From a virus: a DNA stretch of 49,585 nt. The DNA lies in the IMG/VR virus record IMGVR_UViG_3300036760_000326, positions 1-49,585 of that record. One strand, given 5' to 3'. The position numbers and the translations under genes are program-made. Shown here piece by piece: positions 12,861 to 20,871 of this stretch (positions are counted from its first letter, which is position 1; each line of letters opens with the position of its first letter). Below the pieces are notes generated by a model, which did not search any database, was not told the origin of the DNA, and saw only the letters and a list, made by a program, of their open reading frames with translations.

Positions 12861-15466
12861 TATGCGGCCTCCTTCTTCTCCTCTATTAGGGTGCCAGTGA
12901 TGTCGAGAGTAAATTGCCACTCGCTCCACCGCAGCCCCCAGTTTACTTCAGCGGGCAACTGCCATTTCAGCAATTTCGCTGGAATGACCGCCATCTGCTC
13001 CTGTAGGTAGCGTGCCACTTCCTCGGCGTGTGTCACCGGCACCTCGAAGGCCAAGGAGTCATGCACGCTCATCACCATCTTCACACCCAACCCGGCCAGC
13101 CAAGCATCCTCACTCAAAGCCGCCATCGCCATGCTATGGATGTCGGCGGCACTAGACTGCACTGGGAAGTTATAGCCTTGCCGTAGCATGTGACCAAAGA
13201 CCTTTTTGAAGCCACGATAGTCGCGCATGGTCTTGATACCGTGGAAGTGTCGGCGCCGTCCAAAGCAATTCTCGCGGTAGCCGTCACGCTTCATGCCGAA
13301 ACGTGCGCGGGCGAAATAGCGGGCTAACCCAGGCAGGCGCTTCATATATGCTTCGATACGCTTCCGCGCCTCCTCCCGACTACACCCCCACCGACGGGCC
13401 ACGCCATAGTCCGTCATGCCATAGCTGAGACCAAAGTTGAAGACCTTGGCGCGGTCACGCAAATCCTTATGCTTTGTCTTCCACTCAGTATCCGGCAGGT
13501 CAGAATCGATTTCTGGATAGAGGACATGGCGGGCAATCCATAGATGTTGATCCTCACCCGCCTCTAGCAACTTGATAAGCTCCTTCTCACCGGAGAGATA
13601 GGCTAGGATACGCAACTCGATCTGGCTGTAGTCCGCCTCCATAAACACATACCCTTCGGGAGCGCAGAACAGCCGCCGGATATACTCATAGATCTCCGGG
13701 CGATCCTCGGTGTCCTTGGGGATATTCTGCAAGTTGGGCGATGTGCTGCTCCGGCCTGTCACCGTCCCGTCCACCCGATAGGTGGTGTGGATGCGCCCGT
13801 CCTCCTCGATGGCTTGAAGAAGACCGCTCTGCTTCCCTTCTGACCCCAGCAGAAATGAGTTACGCAACTTGGTCAGAGTACGCAGGATGAGCAGTGAATC
13901 AATAATCGGATGTGTGCCTTGTAGCTCCTTCAAGGCTTCCTTGTCTGTGCTGACATGCTCTGGATGCAGCGTGTTCCCCTCTCGACATGTGGCGCAGGCT
14001 GAGCCGGTGGTCTTGGTCAAGATATGGGGCATCGGCAGCTTGAGATCTACATACAGGAGTTGCTGCAACTGTGGCGTAGAACCATAGTTAAATTCCTCAT
14101 TCGCACCCTTCGGCAGGTGCGAATAGAACTCGACCTCGGCCTCACGGATTAGCCTGTCAGTCTCTCTAATAACCTCTGACGCCCTCTTCTCATCAACGAG
14201 CACGCCGTTTTCTTCAAGGCGCATAGCGGCACGTTGGGCGGGCATTGTAATATTCTCAAAGATCCAGCGGGCATTACCCTCTTCATCAAGCATCCGATCA
14301 AGCTCAATCGCCACGCGCATAGTGCAGTCGGCATCCGCCCCAGCATACTGATCCCGCACCTCTTCCTCTACCCGCTCCATGTGCGCCTTGTTCTCACTTT
14401 GCTCAATCACGTCATGGTCATAGTAAGGCATCGACGAAAAAAAGCTGCGTAGGGTTTCCAACGCATGCGACCCACCCTCATTGATGAGGCTGTAAGCTAA
14501 CATAGTATCGAAAGCGAATTCCTGAACCTCAATGCCGAGTGTGGTCTTGAGGAAGTGAAGATCAAATTTAAGGTTTTGGCCAATCTTGGGCACATCGCTT
14601 TCCAGCAGGCCCTTGAGCGCTGCCAGCACCCGTCGCATCTCATTGGCTGACCAAATAGGGCGATAGTCCTTACCCACCAGCGGAACAATCCATGCCCGCC
14701 CCGGAGCGTCAGTGAAGGAGACACAGAGAATATGATCCTTGCGCCAGTTGAGGCCATCTGTCTCGCAGTCGAAGGACAAGCAGTCGGCCTGCTGTAGGCG
14801 TTTACAAACCTCCTCGACCTCCTCAACAGTAGTACACGACTTGTAGTCGCCCAAGCCGGGCGGCATCTTCTTTGGACTCCTTAGCTCCTTAACCAACTTC
14901 TTAATATCAAAGATGCAGGAAGGCTCGTCCTCGAAGTTATGCAGAACAGCCGAGGGGTGGATGGTGGGGATAACCTTACAGCCCAGACGTTCATTCCAAA
15001 ACACATGCCCACGAAGCCTCGTGATGCCCTGGTCAGCCAATTCACCCAGTACCGCTGCTGCGGCAGTGTTACCGGCGACCATCACGATCTGCGGCTTGAT
15101 ATGTTCCAAAGCAGCCCAGAGGAAGGCATTACAGTTGGCCACTTCTTTGTCGGTGGGCTTGCGATTTCCTGGCGGCCAGCAACGGCAGGCGTTATCCCAG
15201 TAGACATCACGATCTGGATCGATACCGGCCTCCCGCATCCACCGGCGGACGGTCTGACCAGCAGGGCCTATGAGAGGGCGCCCCTTCTCATCTTCGGTAG
15301 GGCCTGGTGCCTCGGCGATGTACGCGATAGCGGCTCCTTGGGGGCCCCAGCCATTTACGATCTGCCGCCGGTTGGCACAGAGCTTATCGCAGCGCAGGCA
15401 GTCCTTGACCTTGTGCCCCTCGACCACTGGCATCGGGGGCTCCTCCCTCTTCTTTCGTGTCGGCAT
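12860..15466 (-). CDS. Uracil-DNA glycosylase fused to family A DNA polymerase, 868 aa
   Basis: Residues about 20-190 are a family-4-type uracil-DNA glycosylase: C23-x2-C26, C96 and C112 as likely 4Fe-4S ligands, EAPGPTEDEKGRPLIGPAGQ at 52-71, and the IHPSAVL active-site block at 169-175. Residues about 208-400 are a 3'-5' exonuclease: D233-x-E235, N298 with D302, and Y374-x3-D378. Residues about 401-868 are polymerase: motif A with D612 in EADYSQIELR, motif B with R670, K674, F678 and Y682, and motif C V-H-D-S at 801-804. All catalytic parts are intact, so this is probably the phage replicase, with uracil removal built in. A C-x2-C...H-x2-H insertion lies at 491-504. Confidence 0.92.
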   Translation of the reverse strand: MPTRKKREEPPMPVVEGHKVKDCLRCDKLCANRRQIVNGWGPQGAAIAYIAEAPGPTEDEKGRPLIGPAGQTVRRWMREAGIDPDRDVYWDNACRCWPPGNRKPTDKEVANCNAFLWAALEHIKPQIVMVAGNTAAAAVLGELADQGITRLRGHVFWNERLGCKVIPTIHPSAVLHNFEDEPSCIFDIKKLVKELRSPKKMPPGLGDYKSCTTVEEVEEVCKRLQQADCLSFDCETDGLNWRKDHILCVSFTDAPGRAWIVPLVGKDYRPIWSANEMRRVLAALKGLLESDVPKIGQNLKFDLHFLKTTLGIEVQEFAFDTMLAYSLINEGGSHALETLRSFFSSMPYYDHDVIEQSENKAHMERVEEEVRDQYAGADADCTMRVAIELDRMLDEEGNARWIFENITMPAQRAAMRLEENGVLVDEKRASEVIRETDRLIREAEVEFYSHLPKGANEEFNYGSTPQLQQLLYVDLKLPMPHILTKTTGSACATCREGNTLHPEHVSTDKEALKELQGTHPIIDSLLILRTLTKLRNSFLLGSEGKQSGLLQAIEEDGRIHTTYRVDGTVTGRSSTSPNLQNIPKDTEDRPEIYEYIRRLFCAPEGYVFMEADYSQIELRILAYLSGEKELIKLLEAGEDQHLWIARHVLYPEIDSDLPDTEWKTKHKDLRDRAKVFNFGLSYGMTDYGVARRWGCSREEARKRIEAYMKRLPGLARYFARARFGMKRDGYRENCFGRRRHFHGIKTMRDYRGFKKVFGHMLRQGYNFPVQSSAADIHSMAMAALSEDAWLAGLGVKMVMSVHDSLAFEVPVTHAEEVARYLQEQMAVIPAKLLKWQLPAEVNWGLRWSEWQFTLDITGTLIEEKKEAA

Positions 15467-15471
15467 AGTGG

Positions 15472-15777
15472 CTAGTCGGCCTCCTCGCTAGCATCCTCGA
15501 CATGAAAACCTCGTGGCAGCCTTTCTATTGGCGACGGTGGCCTCCAATACTCAGCAGCGGTATAGCGTGGAGTCGCAAATTCGCGCTTTGTGCGGCAATA
15601 CTTGCAAATTTCATTCGTCATCAGCCCGTGGGTTGTCACCAACCACCAATGCTTGCCAGTCGGTGACTTTGAGCAACGAGCCGCCGCTAGATGGCTAGCT
15701 CGTCGCCCAGAAGTATGTACGCCTGAACAAGCGCCCATAGCTTGTCTGCGCTCTTGGTCTTGCCGCATTGGATGCAC
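15472..15777 (-). CDS. Small zinc-ribbon-like phage protein, up to 101 aa
   Basis: Start uncertain: GTG 15777 has AGGAAG seven bases upstream, while ATG 15738 would give 88 residues and less overlap with the upstream gene. The conserved part is GKHWWLVTTHG, then E-I-C-K-Y-C-R-T-K-R-E-F. It resembles a small phage family in which a tryptophan-rich strand precedes a C-x2-C knuckle and the sequence RxF. The role is unknown. It lies five bases upstream of the polymerase start in the transcript. Confidence 0.6.
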   Translation of the reverse strand: MHPMRQDQERRQAMGACSGVHTSGRRASHLAAARCSKSPTGKHWWLVTTHGLMTNEICKYCRTKREFATPRYTAAEYWRPPSPIERLPRGFHVEDASEEAD

Positions 15778-15950
15778 TTGTAGACTTCCTCTCTCATCCC
15801 AGCATAGGTATCGATGTCGAAAGCCATATCGCCACGGAACCGAACGGGCAGGCTCGCATCTGCATTATGCACGCAGACCTTGAGGAGTACCCTCGGCAAT
15901 CGAAAGTGGCCCTGATGTTTATCAAATATAAGCTGCTCCCGATATGGCAT
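15687..15950 (-). CDS. Hypothetical zinc-knuckle protein, 87 aa
   Basis: ATG 15950 has GAGGTAG at a suitable distance. The protein has a mixed N-terminal domain and one C-x2-C knuckle (KCIQCGK, about 58-64). Function unknown. It begins eight bases after the intein-bearing phosphoesterase and overlaps the next gene. Confidence 0.6.
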   Translation of the reverse strand: MPYREQLIFDKHQGHFRLPRVLLKVCVHNADASLPVRFRGDMAFDIDTYAGMREEVYKCIQCGKTKSADKLWALVQAYILLGDELAI

Positions 15951-15958
15951 CGCGTCAT

Positions 15959-17761
15959 CTACCTCGTTCGCCGCCTCTTCGTCACCCGTGGATAGAACTC
16001 GCCTTCGGCATGAAAACCATCGGGATAGATCTGAACGGGTATGAGGTGTATCTTGCGATTATGCACTACGCCATAAGTATTGTGCGCCGCAAACCCTGCC
16101 GCGAAGTACGTGGCGGTGTCGGTTGTGAGCGTCGCCACTTCCTTTACTCCGGCGGGCTCCACAGCAACCACGCGGCAGTCTTCCAACCCAAATGCCGCTC
16201 CCAATCCATTGGGGTCAAATTTCCCCAAGAGGCGCGGGGGTCTCGCATCCCCCATTAGACGCAGGGAGTCGATACGCCCTAACACGAGCGTCTTTTTGGA
16301 TCGTTCCGCATAGCGAGCATAGCCAACCCCACGCGCCACAAGCGTCGATTCAACTGCTCGCAGAAACTCGTTAGGTTTCTGCGTAAATCGAAGCCCATGC
16401 TGCCCATGCTGCTGCGCCAGAGAGCCTTCACCATCAAAAGCAGCGGCTAAAAAACCAGCCGCATAGCTCTCATCCCGGCACCATACCGGCAAGTAACGGA
16501 CTAACCGAGCATTACACCGGCCAGAGATCAAGGCATCTGTCCGCTTCCAATGGATGCCATCACCGGCCCCAAGCCCTTCGCGGACGAGCCAGCGATGCTC
16601 TCCTGTTGCGTATAACTCCTCCCCGCTTTCCAAAACGATTCGGTAAACCGGCAATAGCGTCGAGGAGGCCGCAAGCACACAACCGCTACGAAATCGTCGA
16701 GGCATCCCCTTGCCGGGCGCCTCCTCATCAATGGCCACAAGATAGTCACCAACCTGAAGTGATCCAGCGGGAACCCACGTCAGGTTCGCCATCAAAACCG
16801 GCGTATCGCTTGTCACGCAAAAGGCTTGTTGCCAGTTGGGGAATGGCGCAAATTCTAGGTCAAAACGGCAGATACACCCATTTTCAACATAGCTGTGGCT
16901 ACCGGAGGCGTCCGTCCAGCCATAGGCGCTGAAATGATGGCTATGCCCACAGAGGCCACTAGAGCCCGTAGCGATAGCCATGTAGCGCGAGACGTTGATC
17001 GGATATGCCTTCGATGCGCTAGCCTTATATCCGTGCTCAATCCTGTAGCCGAGGAAGTCAAGGACGCTCATGTAGGGCAGGCCCCTAATCTTCAATTCCT
17101 CAAAGCGCAAGAGAGCCGATAATTCAAGGTTACGCAGGCCCGATAGCTCCTTCCCATACCGCCATAACCAACGGCGCAATCGATCCTCGTGGTTGCCCTC
17201 AATAAAGATCCGCTCGGCATCTGGATTAGCCTCGGCTCGACGAGCCAGCCAGCCATGTGTGTCATCTAACTCGTCCTGAAGGTGGAACCGCCTAGATGGG
17301 TTCTGGTCGTACTTGCTGATGAGGTAGAAATCGCTAATATCGCCATTATAAACCTCTAGGTTCGGGTGGAGGTCATTCCAGAAATGCTCGACCGCCTCTA
17401 GCGTGGCATCATCTTGGAATGGCCGCTGCACATCATTGATGATGATGATGCGGTAGCCATCCGGCAGATCCCGCATCCGAATCTCCTCAAAGCGCCGAGG
17501 CTCCTCAAAGAGCGATTCCTGCGCCAGGACACGTCGCACGCGGTTAGCATAATGGGTGTCGCAGTATTTTCGGTTTGGGCTCGTGGTCTCAAAGGTATTC
17601 AGGCAGCCTTCCCAGGCACAGTGCTTGGTACACACCGTCGGCTCATGCTTCGCATTCTGCATACGAGGGCCGCCGCGATGTGCATCACAATACTTGCGAC
17701 CAGTGCTCTTACCGTCGAAGGTCTCCGGGCAGCCCTCCCAATGACACTTTATGGTAGCCAT
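15959..17761 (-). CDS. Metallophosphoesterase with twin zinc fingers and an intein, 600 aa precursor
   Basis: ATG 17761 abuts the upstream stop. Two N-terminal zinc-finger-like repeats are C6, C11, C25, H28 and C48, C53, C67, H70. The calcineurin-type phosphoesterase follows: NDVQRPF (109-115, with Gln where many relatives have His), NGD (139-141), GNHEDR (189-194) and GHSHH (272-276). At residue 315 the protein is interrupted by a 247-residue intein ending in His560-Asn561, followed by Thr562. Splicing would yield a 353-residue enzyme joined at QQAF/TYGVV. Likely a nucleic acid phosphoesterase guided by the zinc fingers. The substrate is not known. Confidence 0.85.
   Translation of the reverse strand: MATIKCHWEGCPETFDGKSTGRKYCDAHRGGPRMQNAKHEPTVCTKHCAWEGCLNTFETTSPNRKYCDTHYANRVRRVLAQESLFEEPRRFEEIRMRDLPDGYRIIIINDVQRPFQDDATLEAVEHFWNDLHPNLEVYNGDISDFYLISKYDQNPSRRFHLQDELDDTHGWLARRAEANPDAERIFIEGNHEDRLRRWLWRYGKELSGLRNLELSALLRFEELKIRGLPYMSVLDFLGYRIEHGYKASASKAYPINVSRYMAIATGSSGLCGHSHHFSAYGWTDASGSHSYVENGCICRFDLEFAPFPNWQQAFCVTSDTPVLMANLTWVPAGSLQVGDYLVAIDEEAPGKGMPRRFRSGCVLAASSTLLPVYRIVLESGEELYATGEHRWLVREGLGAGDGIHWKRTDALISGRCNARLVRYLPVWCRDESYAAGFLAAAFDGEGSLAQQHGQHGLRFTQKPNEFLRAVESTLVARGVGYARYAERSKKTLVLGRIDSLRLMGDARPPRLLGKFDPNGLGAAFGLEDCRVVAVEPAGVKEVATLTTDTATYFAAGFAAHNTYGVVHNRKIHLIPVQIYPDGFHAEGEFYPRVTKRRRTR
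16079..16819 (-). mobile_element. Intein with LAGLIDADG endonuclease domain, 247 aa
   Basis: Begins with Cys in CVTSDTPVLM (block A) and carries the T-G-E-H block B (ATGEHRWLV). It then has an AAGFLAAAFDGEGSL LAGLIDADG-type motif, and ends with the block F/G pattern ATLTTDTATYFAAGFAAHN followed by Thr as +1 residue. These are the residues needed for standard protein splicing. At 247 residues with one clear LAGLIDADG motif it is a small inteinic endonuclease, perhaps with a degenerate second motif. Extein function should be restored after splicing. Confidence 0.9.
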
Positions 17762-18262
17762 CTAGTTCCTCCCAACATAACTCAATAATCGCTCATTGAG
17801 CACACCTGTAGGGTCAAAGACAAAAAACGTGTTGGGCAAGATAGGCGTCTGGATTTCGAGTCGATCTCCTATGCTGTCGCTCATTATAATATGCAGTACC
17901 AAATTGCCAGAACGCCGGAAGCCATCAATCAACCGCAGGGCCATATCCCACGGGATACCACTGATCCGAAAACCGCATAGTGGGCGCCCCGGTGGGTACA
18001 TTTCACTAGTAGCGGCACAAACCATCCCAGGCAGCGAGCCCGGCGAATCCACATCATAGACAAGAGTAAGCTGCCAAGGCGAGGCATTCAGCAATATCAT
18101 ACTCTCAAAGGCGTCGGTGGCCAAAGAATAACTGGATATGATGTCTAAATGACAAACCGAATGATTCAGATAGCCATCATACCGACTGAATACCACTTCA
18201 TAGCCATCCCCTTCGAAACTGCACTCGTATTGGCAAGGCTCCTGGTGATCTCGCTCATCCAT
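17762..18262 (-). CDS. Hypothetical protein, 166 aa
   Basis: ATG 18262 starts the frame. The ribosome binding site is weak. The protein has a beta-rich look and several aromatic strands (YEVVFSRYDGYL, TFFVFDPTG), with Cys residues in the first 40 positions. No family recognised. It directly abuts the phosphoesterase gene. Confidence 0.65.
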   Translation of the reverse strand: MDERDHQEPCQYECSFEGDGYEVVFSRYDGYLNHSVCHLDIISSYSLATDAFESMILLNASPWQLTLVYDVDSPGSLPGMVCAATSEMYPPGRPLCGFRISGIPWDMALRLIDGFRRSGNLVLHIIMSDSIGDRLEIQTPILPNTFFVFDPTGVLNERLLSYVGRN

Positions 18263-18306
18263 GTCTCTAGCCTACCTCAGTCGACTCCGAAAAGCAAGTG
18301 GACGCC

Positions 18307-18801
18307 TTATTTAGCATCAAGCCGCAGCCTTCGCAGCCCAGCGACCGCAATGGCATAGGCGTCATATAGGTCAGGCGGACTCCAATCCGCCGGAAGATGA
18401 AAGTGCTGACACAGGAAGTCCTTGATAGCCGCCTTGTCAGCATTACCTTTCCCTATGACCTCCTTTTTCCACGTCGGGTTCTGGATGAAGTAGCATGGAA
18501 TACTCCATGTCGCACAGACCAGACGGACGTTGTGGATAGCGGCGGCCATCTGTACGAGGCTCCGGCTCCCACCCACGAAGGCCGTATCTTCACACCACAC
18601 ACTGTCCCGCTGCGAGTCCAGATTGTCAACGGCCCATGCCGTGAAGTCCTCGTAGAGCGAGCAAAGGCGCTCTTCGGCTAGGCGGGCCTTTGAACTTCCA
18701 ACGATTTCCATACCCAAAATGACCGGCTTACCATCCACAGGTGCCTCGGCTAACCGGATGATAGCGTAATAGCGCGTTGAAGGATCAATACCGATGATCA
18801 T
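18307..18801 (-). CDS. RuvC-like Holliday junction resolvase, 164 aa
   Basis: ATG 18801 is chosen: it overlaps the methyltransferase stop as ATGA and has AGAAAGG six bases upstream. RNase H-fold motifs are visible: GIDPSTRYYAI (5-15) with the first catalytic Asp, CEDTAFVGG with the Glu (about 70-78), the WKKEVIGKGNADKAA segment (about 111-125), and PDLYDAYAIAVAG with the final Asp (about 142-154). It resolves four-way junctions left by recombination-dependent replication. The recombination genes lie just upstream in the same message. Confidence 0.82.
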   Translation of the reverse strand: MIIGIDPSTRYYAIIRLAEAPVDGKPVILGMEIVGSSKARLAEERLCSLYEDFTAWAVDNLDSQRDSVWCEDTAFVGGSRSLVQMAAAIHNVRLVCATWSIPCYFIQNPTWKKEVIGKGNADKAAIKDFLCQHFHLPADWSPPDLYDAYAIAVAGLRRLRLDAK

Positions 18802-20057
18802 ATACATCCTTTCTTAAAATGAGCCAGCAACAGCCTCTTCCCGATCCATTCGATGACCGTCACGGTATTAGCGTCTCCGAGAGCAGCGCACCGCCTGCCA
18901 TCTGAGCACCGTGGACATGGGTCATCAAAGGGGGGATCGTCATGGGTGTGAACCCAGTCATCAGGAAAGGATTGAAGTCTAGAACACTCGACTGGGGTTA
19001 GTCGTCTAACAGAATAAGGGGCGTGTTCTGATGCCAAGGGTTCCCATCCCCCGTCGGGCGCAGGCAGCGCACAGCCATAGTAGGATTGCTCATCTCCTTG
19101 TCCTGGGGCTGCTCGCCTGATGCCTCCTGAGCCTGAACCGCCGATGAGTGGCACACAGACGACATTCCCCTCGTCTCCGTGGCTGTCGCTTCCTCCCCAG
19201 CGGTTGGAGCGCAGGGGCTGGGCGACGGCCTGCGTTACGCTGACGGGGTGGGTTGCCCCCTCTCGGTATCCTGTCTGGTTGGCTCCTTGATGGGCGGTTT
19301 CGAGGACGTAGGTATCATTATCGAGGTCTCCCCGCCATCCTTGCCCCTTTGCTCCGAGAGGTTTCGCAATGCCATCTCCAAGGATATCGGCAAAGCCCGC
19401 CCCCGCCTTTCCGCCCGTCGGAGTATCCCCGCCGCCGCCTTCGGGCTCAAAAAGTATTTCGGGTGGACATGGGGCTCCAAGATGTCCGACAATGTAGACA
19501 CGGCGGCGTCTCTGGGGCACTCCGAAATATTGGCTATCAAGCACTCGCCACGCCAAGCCATACCCGCATTCGGAAAGCGTTTCGAGGACGATCCCCATGT
19601 CTTGACCTTGCTGCGAAGACAAGAGACCAAGAACATTCTCGATAAGGAGCCATCGGGGTTTGAGAAGTGTGACCACACGGGCGAACTCGAAGAAGAGTCC
19701 ACTGCGTTCCCCTGCGAGTCCAGCCCTCTTGCCAGCGACCGAGAGATCCTGGCAGGGGAAGCCGCCGCAGATGAGATCAACACGCAGGGATAACCCTGGC
19801 CGGGCTTGCCCCCGCCTGACGTGAGTTGATGGCTGTACGGCGTCAGTAATACCTCGGCCCTCTGATTCTCGGAGACAGCCATCGGGGAAGTCTCGCACGT
19901 CTCCCCATCGGGGGACATCGGGCCAGTGTCGGGCAAGGATTTGGCTCCGCCAAGGGTCGACTTCAACCTGCCATTTAGTTTTCCAGCCCGCCTTTTCGAG
20001 ACCATAATCCATACCTCCGATGCCGCTGAACAAAGAGCCAACTGTTGGCCTTCTCAT
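18798..20057 (-). CDS. dcm: DNA (cytosine-5) methyltransferase, 419 aa
   Basis: ATG 20057 has AGGAG five bases upstream. An in-frame TTG at 20072 is less likely. Motif I FSGIGGMDYGLE is at 10-21. Motif IV G-F-P-C-Q has nucleophile C102. IENV is motif VI, QRRRRVYIVG motif VIII and RLTPVECSRLQSFP motif IX, and DANTVTVIEWIG stands at motif X. All catalytic motifs are intact. The target recognition region (about 215-330) is Gly-rich and unlike well-known enzymes. It probably modifies phage DNA against restriction. A 268-codon frame runs inside it in another register (19235-20041). Confidence 0.9.
   Translation of the reverse strand: MRRPTVGSLFSGIGGMDYGLEKAGWKTKWQVEVDPWRSQILARHWPDVPRWGDVRDFPDGCLRESEGRGITDAVQPSTHVRRGQARPGLSLRVDLICGGFPCQDLSVAGKRAGLAGERSGLFFEFARVVTLLKPRWLLIENVLGLLSSQQGQDMGIVLETLSECGYGLAWRVLDSQYFGVPQRRRRVYIVGHLGAPCPPEILFEPEGGGGDTPTGGKAGAGFADILGDGIAKPLGAKGQGWRGDLDNDTYVLETAHQGANQTGYREGATHPVSVTQAVAQPLRSNRWGGSDSHGDEGNVVCVPLIGGSGSGGIRRAAPGQGDEQSYYGCALPAPDGGWEPLASEHAPYSVRRLTPVECSRLQSFPDDWVHTHDDPPFDDPCPRCSDGRRCAALGDANTVTVIEWIGKRLLLAHFKKGCI
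19235..20041 (-). other. Long alternative frame overprinting the C5 methyltransferase
   Basis: In the +1 register of the methyltransferase gene, 268 codons are open. The derived sequence has VLISSAAASPARIS (about 87-100) opposite the PCQ region, and later LSDILEPHVHPKYFLSPKAA then GILRRAERRGRALP (about 184-218). From memory, both segments recur as predicted proteins in phage genomes, partly beside or inside cytosine methyltransferase genes. There is no convincing start or ribosome binding site at 20041. It is recorded as a frame of interest and not as an established gene. Confidence 0.35.
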
Positions 20058-20068
20058 ACTAGCTCCTC

Positions 20069-20143
20069 TCAAATATCGCGCTCATATTCATCTATGCCCA
20101 TTGCTCTCGGCGGCTCTGTATCGGGGTCAATACCGATAGTCAC
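20069..20143 (-). CDS. 24-residue peptide
   Basis: GTG 20143 shares its first base with the upstream TAG (TAGTG), and GGAGGAGAG lies a few bases before it. The frame closes with TGA 12 bases before the methyltransferase ATG. The product is acidic (begins MTIGIDPDTEPP, ends DEYERDI). No known family. The start-stop overlap and site match the real genes around it, so it is probably translated. Confidence 0.5.
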   Translation of the reverse strand: MTIGIDPDTEPPRAMGIDEYERDI

Positions 20144-20871
20144 TAGACTCTCTCCTCCCGTCGTGACCGCAGGCGCCGGAAGGTCGCACCCTTGCGCCCG
20201 TGGCCCTTCTGAATCAAATAAGCCGAGTCCGCAATGTCCACCAAAGCCTGCTCGTGGCTAACCACGAGGATCTGGAAGTCTAGCCGGTCGCACAACTCCC
20301 GGAGAACATCGCCAAAGGCGGGGATTAGATCGGGGTCGGCATTTGCAAACGGTTCATCTAAAACCAGCAACCGGCGCAGTGGTGGGCGGGCACTCAAGAT
20401 TAAGAGGGCTCGGAGCAGAACATTTAGGATGGCGATTAGGGTGCCACCTTTCGCGCCCATGACCCCCGTTTCCAAAGCATCTTTGCCTTCTCCCTGAATG
20501 ATACGCAGATCTACCGTTGTAATATCGGCCCGTACCTTCGGCACCAAGACGAGCTTGATTGGCTCCTCAAAGACGATTGACAAGCCACGGGAAATGACCT
20601 CCGCAACGGACTCCTGAAATTTACGTTGCCACGCTTCTTCGAGGCCCTGAAGAAGAGTCGTGACCTGTTCCAAGATCTCGACCTCTCCTTGTGATACCGA
20701 TAGGGCCTCTTGAGAACCGGACAATTGGCGGACAACCTCTGAGCGCACACCCTTCGCCTCCGCGATAGTGTCGGCCAACAAGTCACTAGCGGCACCAAGA
20801 TCTTCTATCCAGTCGCCGATAGACCCAAGGCTAGGCTTCTGTCGTTCCGGCAAGGCTAGCCTCCGCATCAT
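20143..20871 (-). CDS. C-terminal half of a split Rad50/SbcC ATPase, up to 242 aa
   Basis: A coiled-coil region (about 25-95) leads into an ABC-type ATPase half: a Gly-rich signature-like M-G-A-K-G-G (138-143), Walker B with L-L-V-L-D-E (168-173), the D-loop ANADP, and the H-loop V-V-S-H-E-Q (203-208). No Walker A is present. The partner with Walker A is encoded separately at 22108-23061. Start uncertain: ATG 20871 has no clear site, whereas TTG 20853 lies six bases after CGGAGG. Together the halves would form the DNA-end-tethering ATPase that works with the Mre11-like nuclease between them. Confidence 0.82.
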   Translation of the reverse strand: MMRRLALPERQKPSLGSIGDWIEDLGAASDLLADTIAEAKGVRSEVVRQLSGSQEALSVSQGEVEILEQVTTLLQGLEEAWQRKFQESVAEVISRGLSIVFEEPIKLVLVPKVRADITTVDLRIIQGEGKDALETGVMGAKGGTLIAILNVLLRALLILSARPPLRRLLVLDEPFANADPDLIPAFGDVLRELCDRLDFQILVVSHEQALVDIADSAYLIQKGHGRKGATFRRLRSRREERV

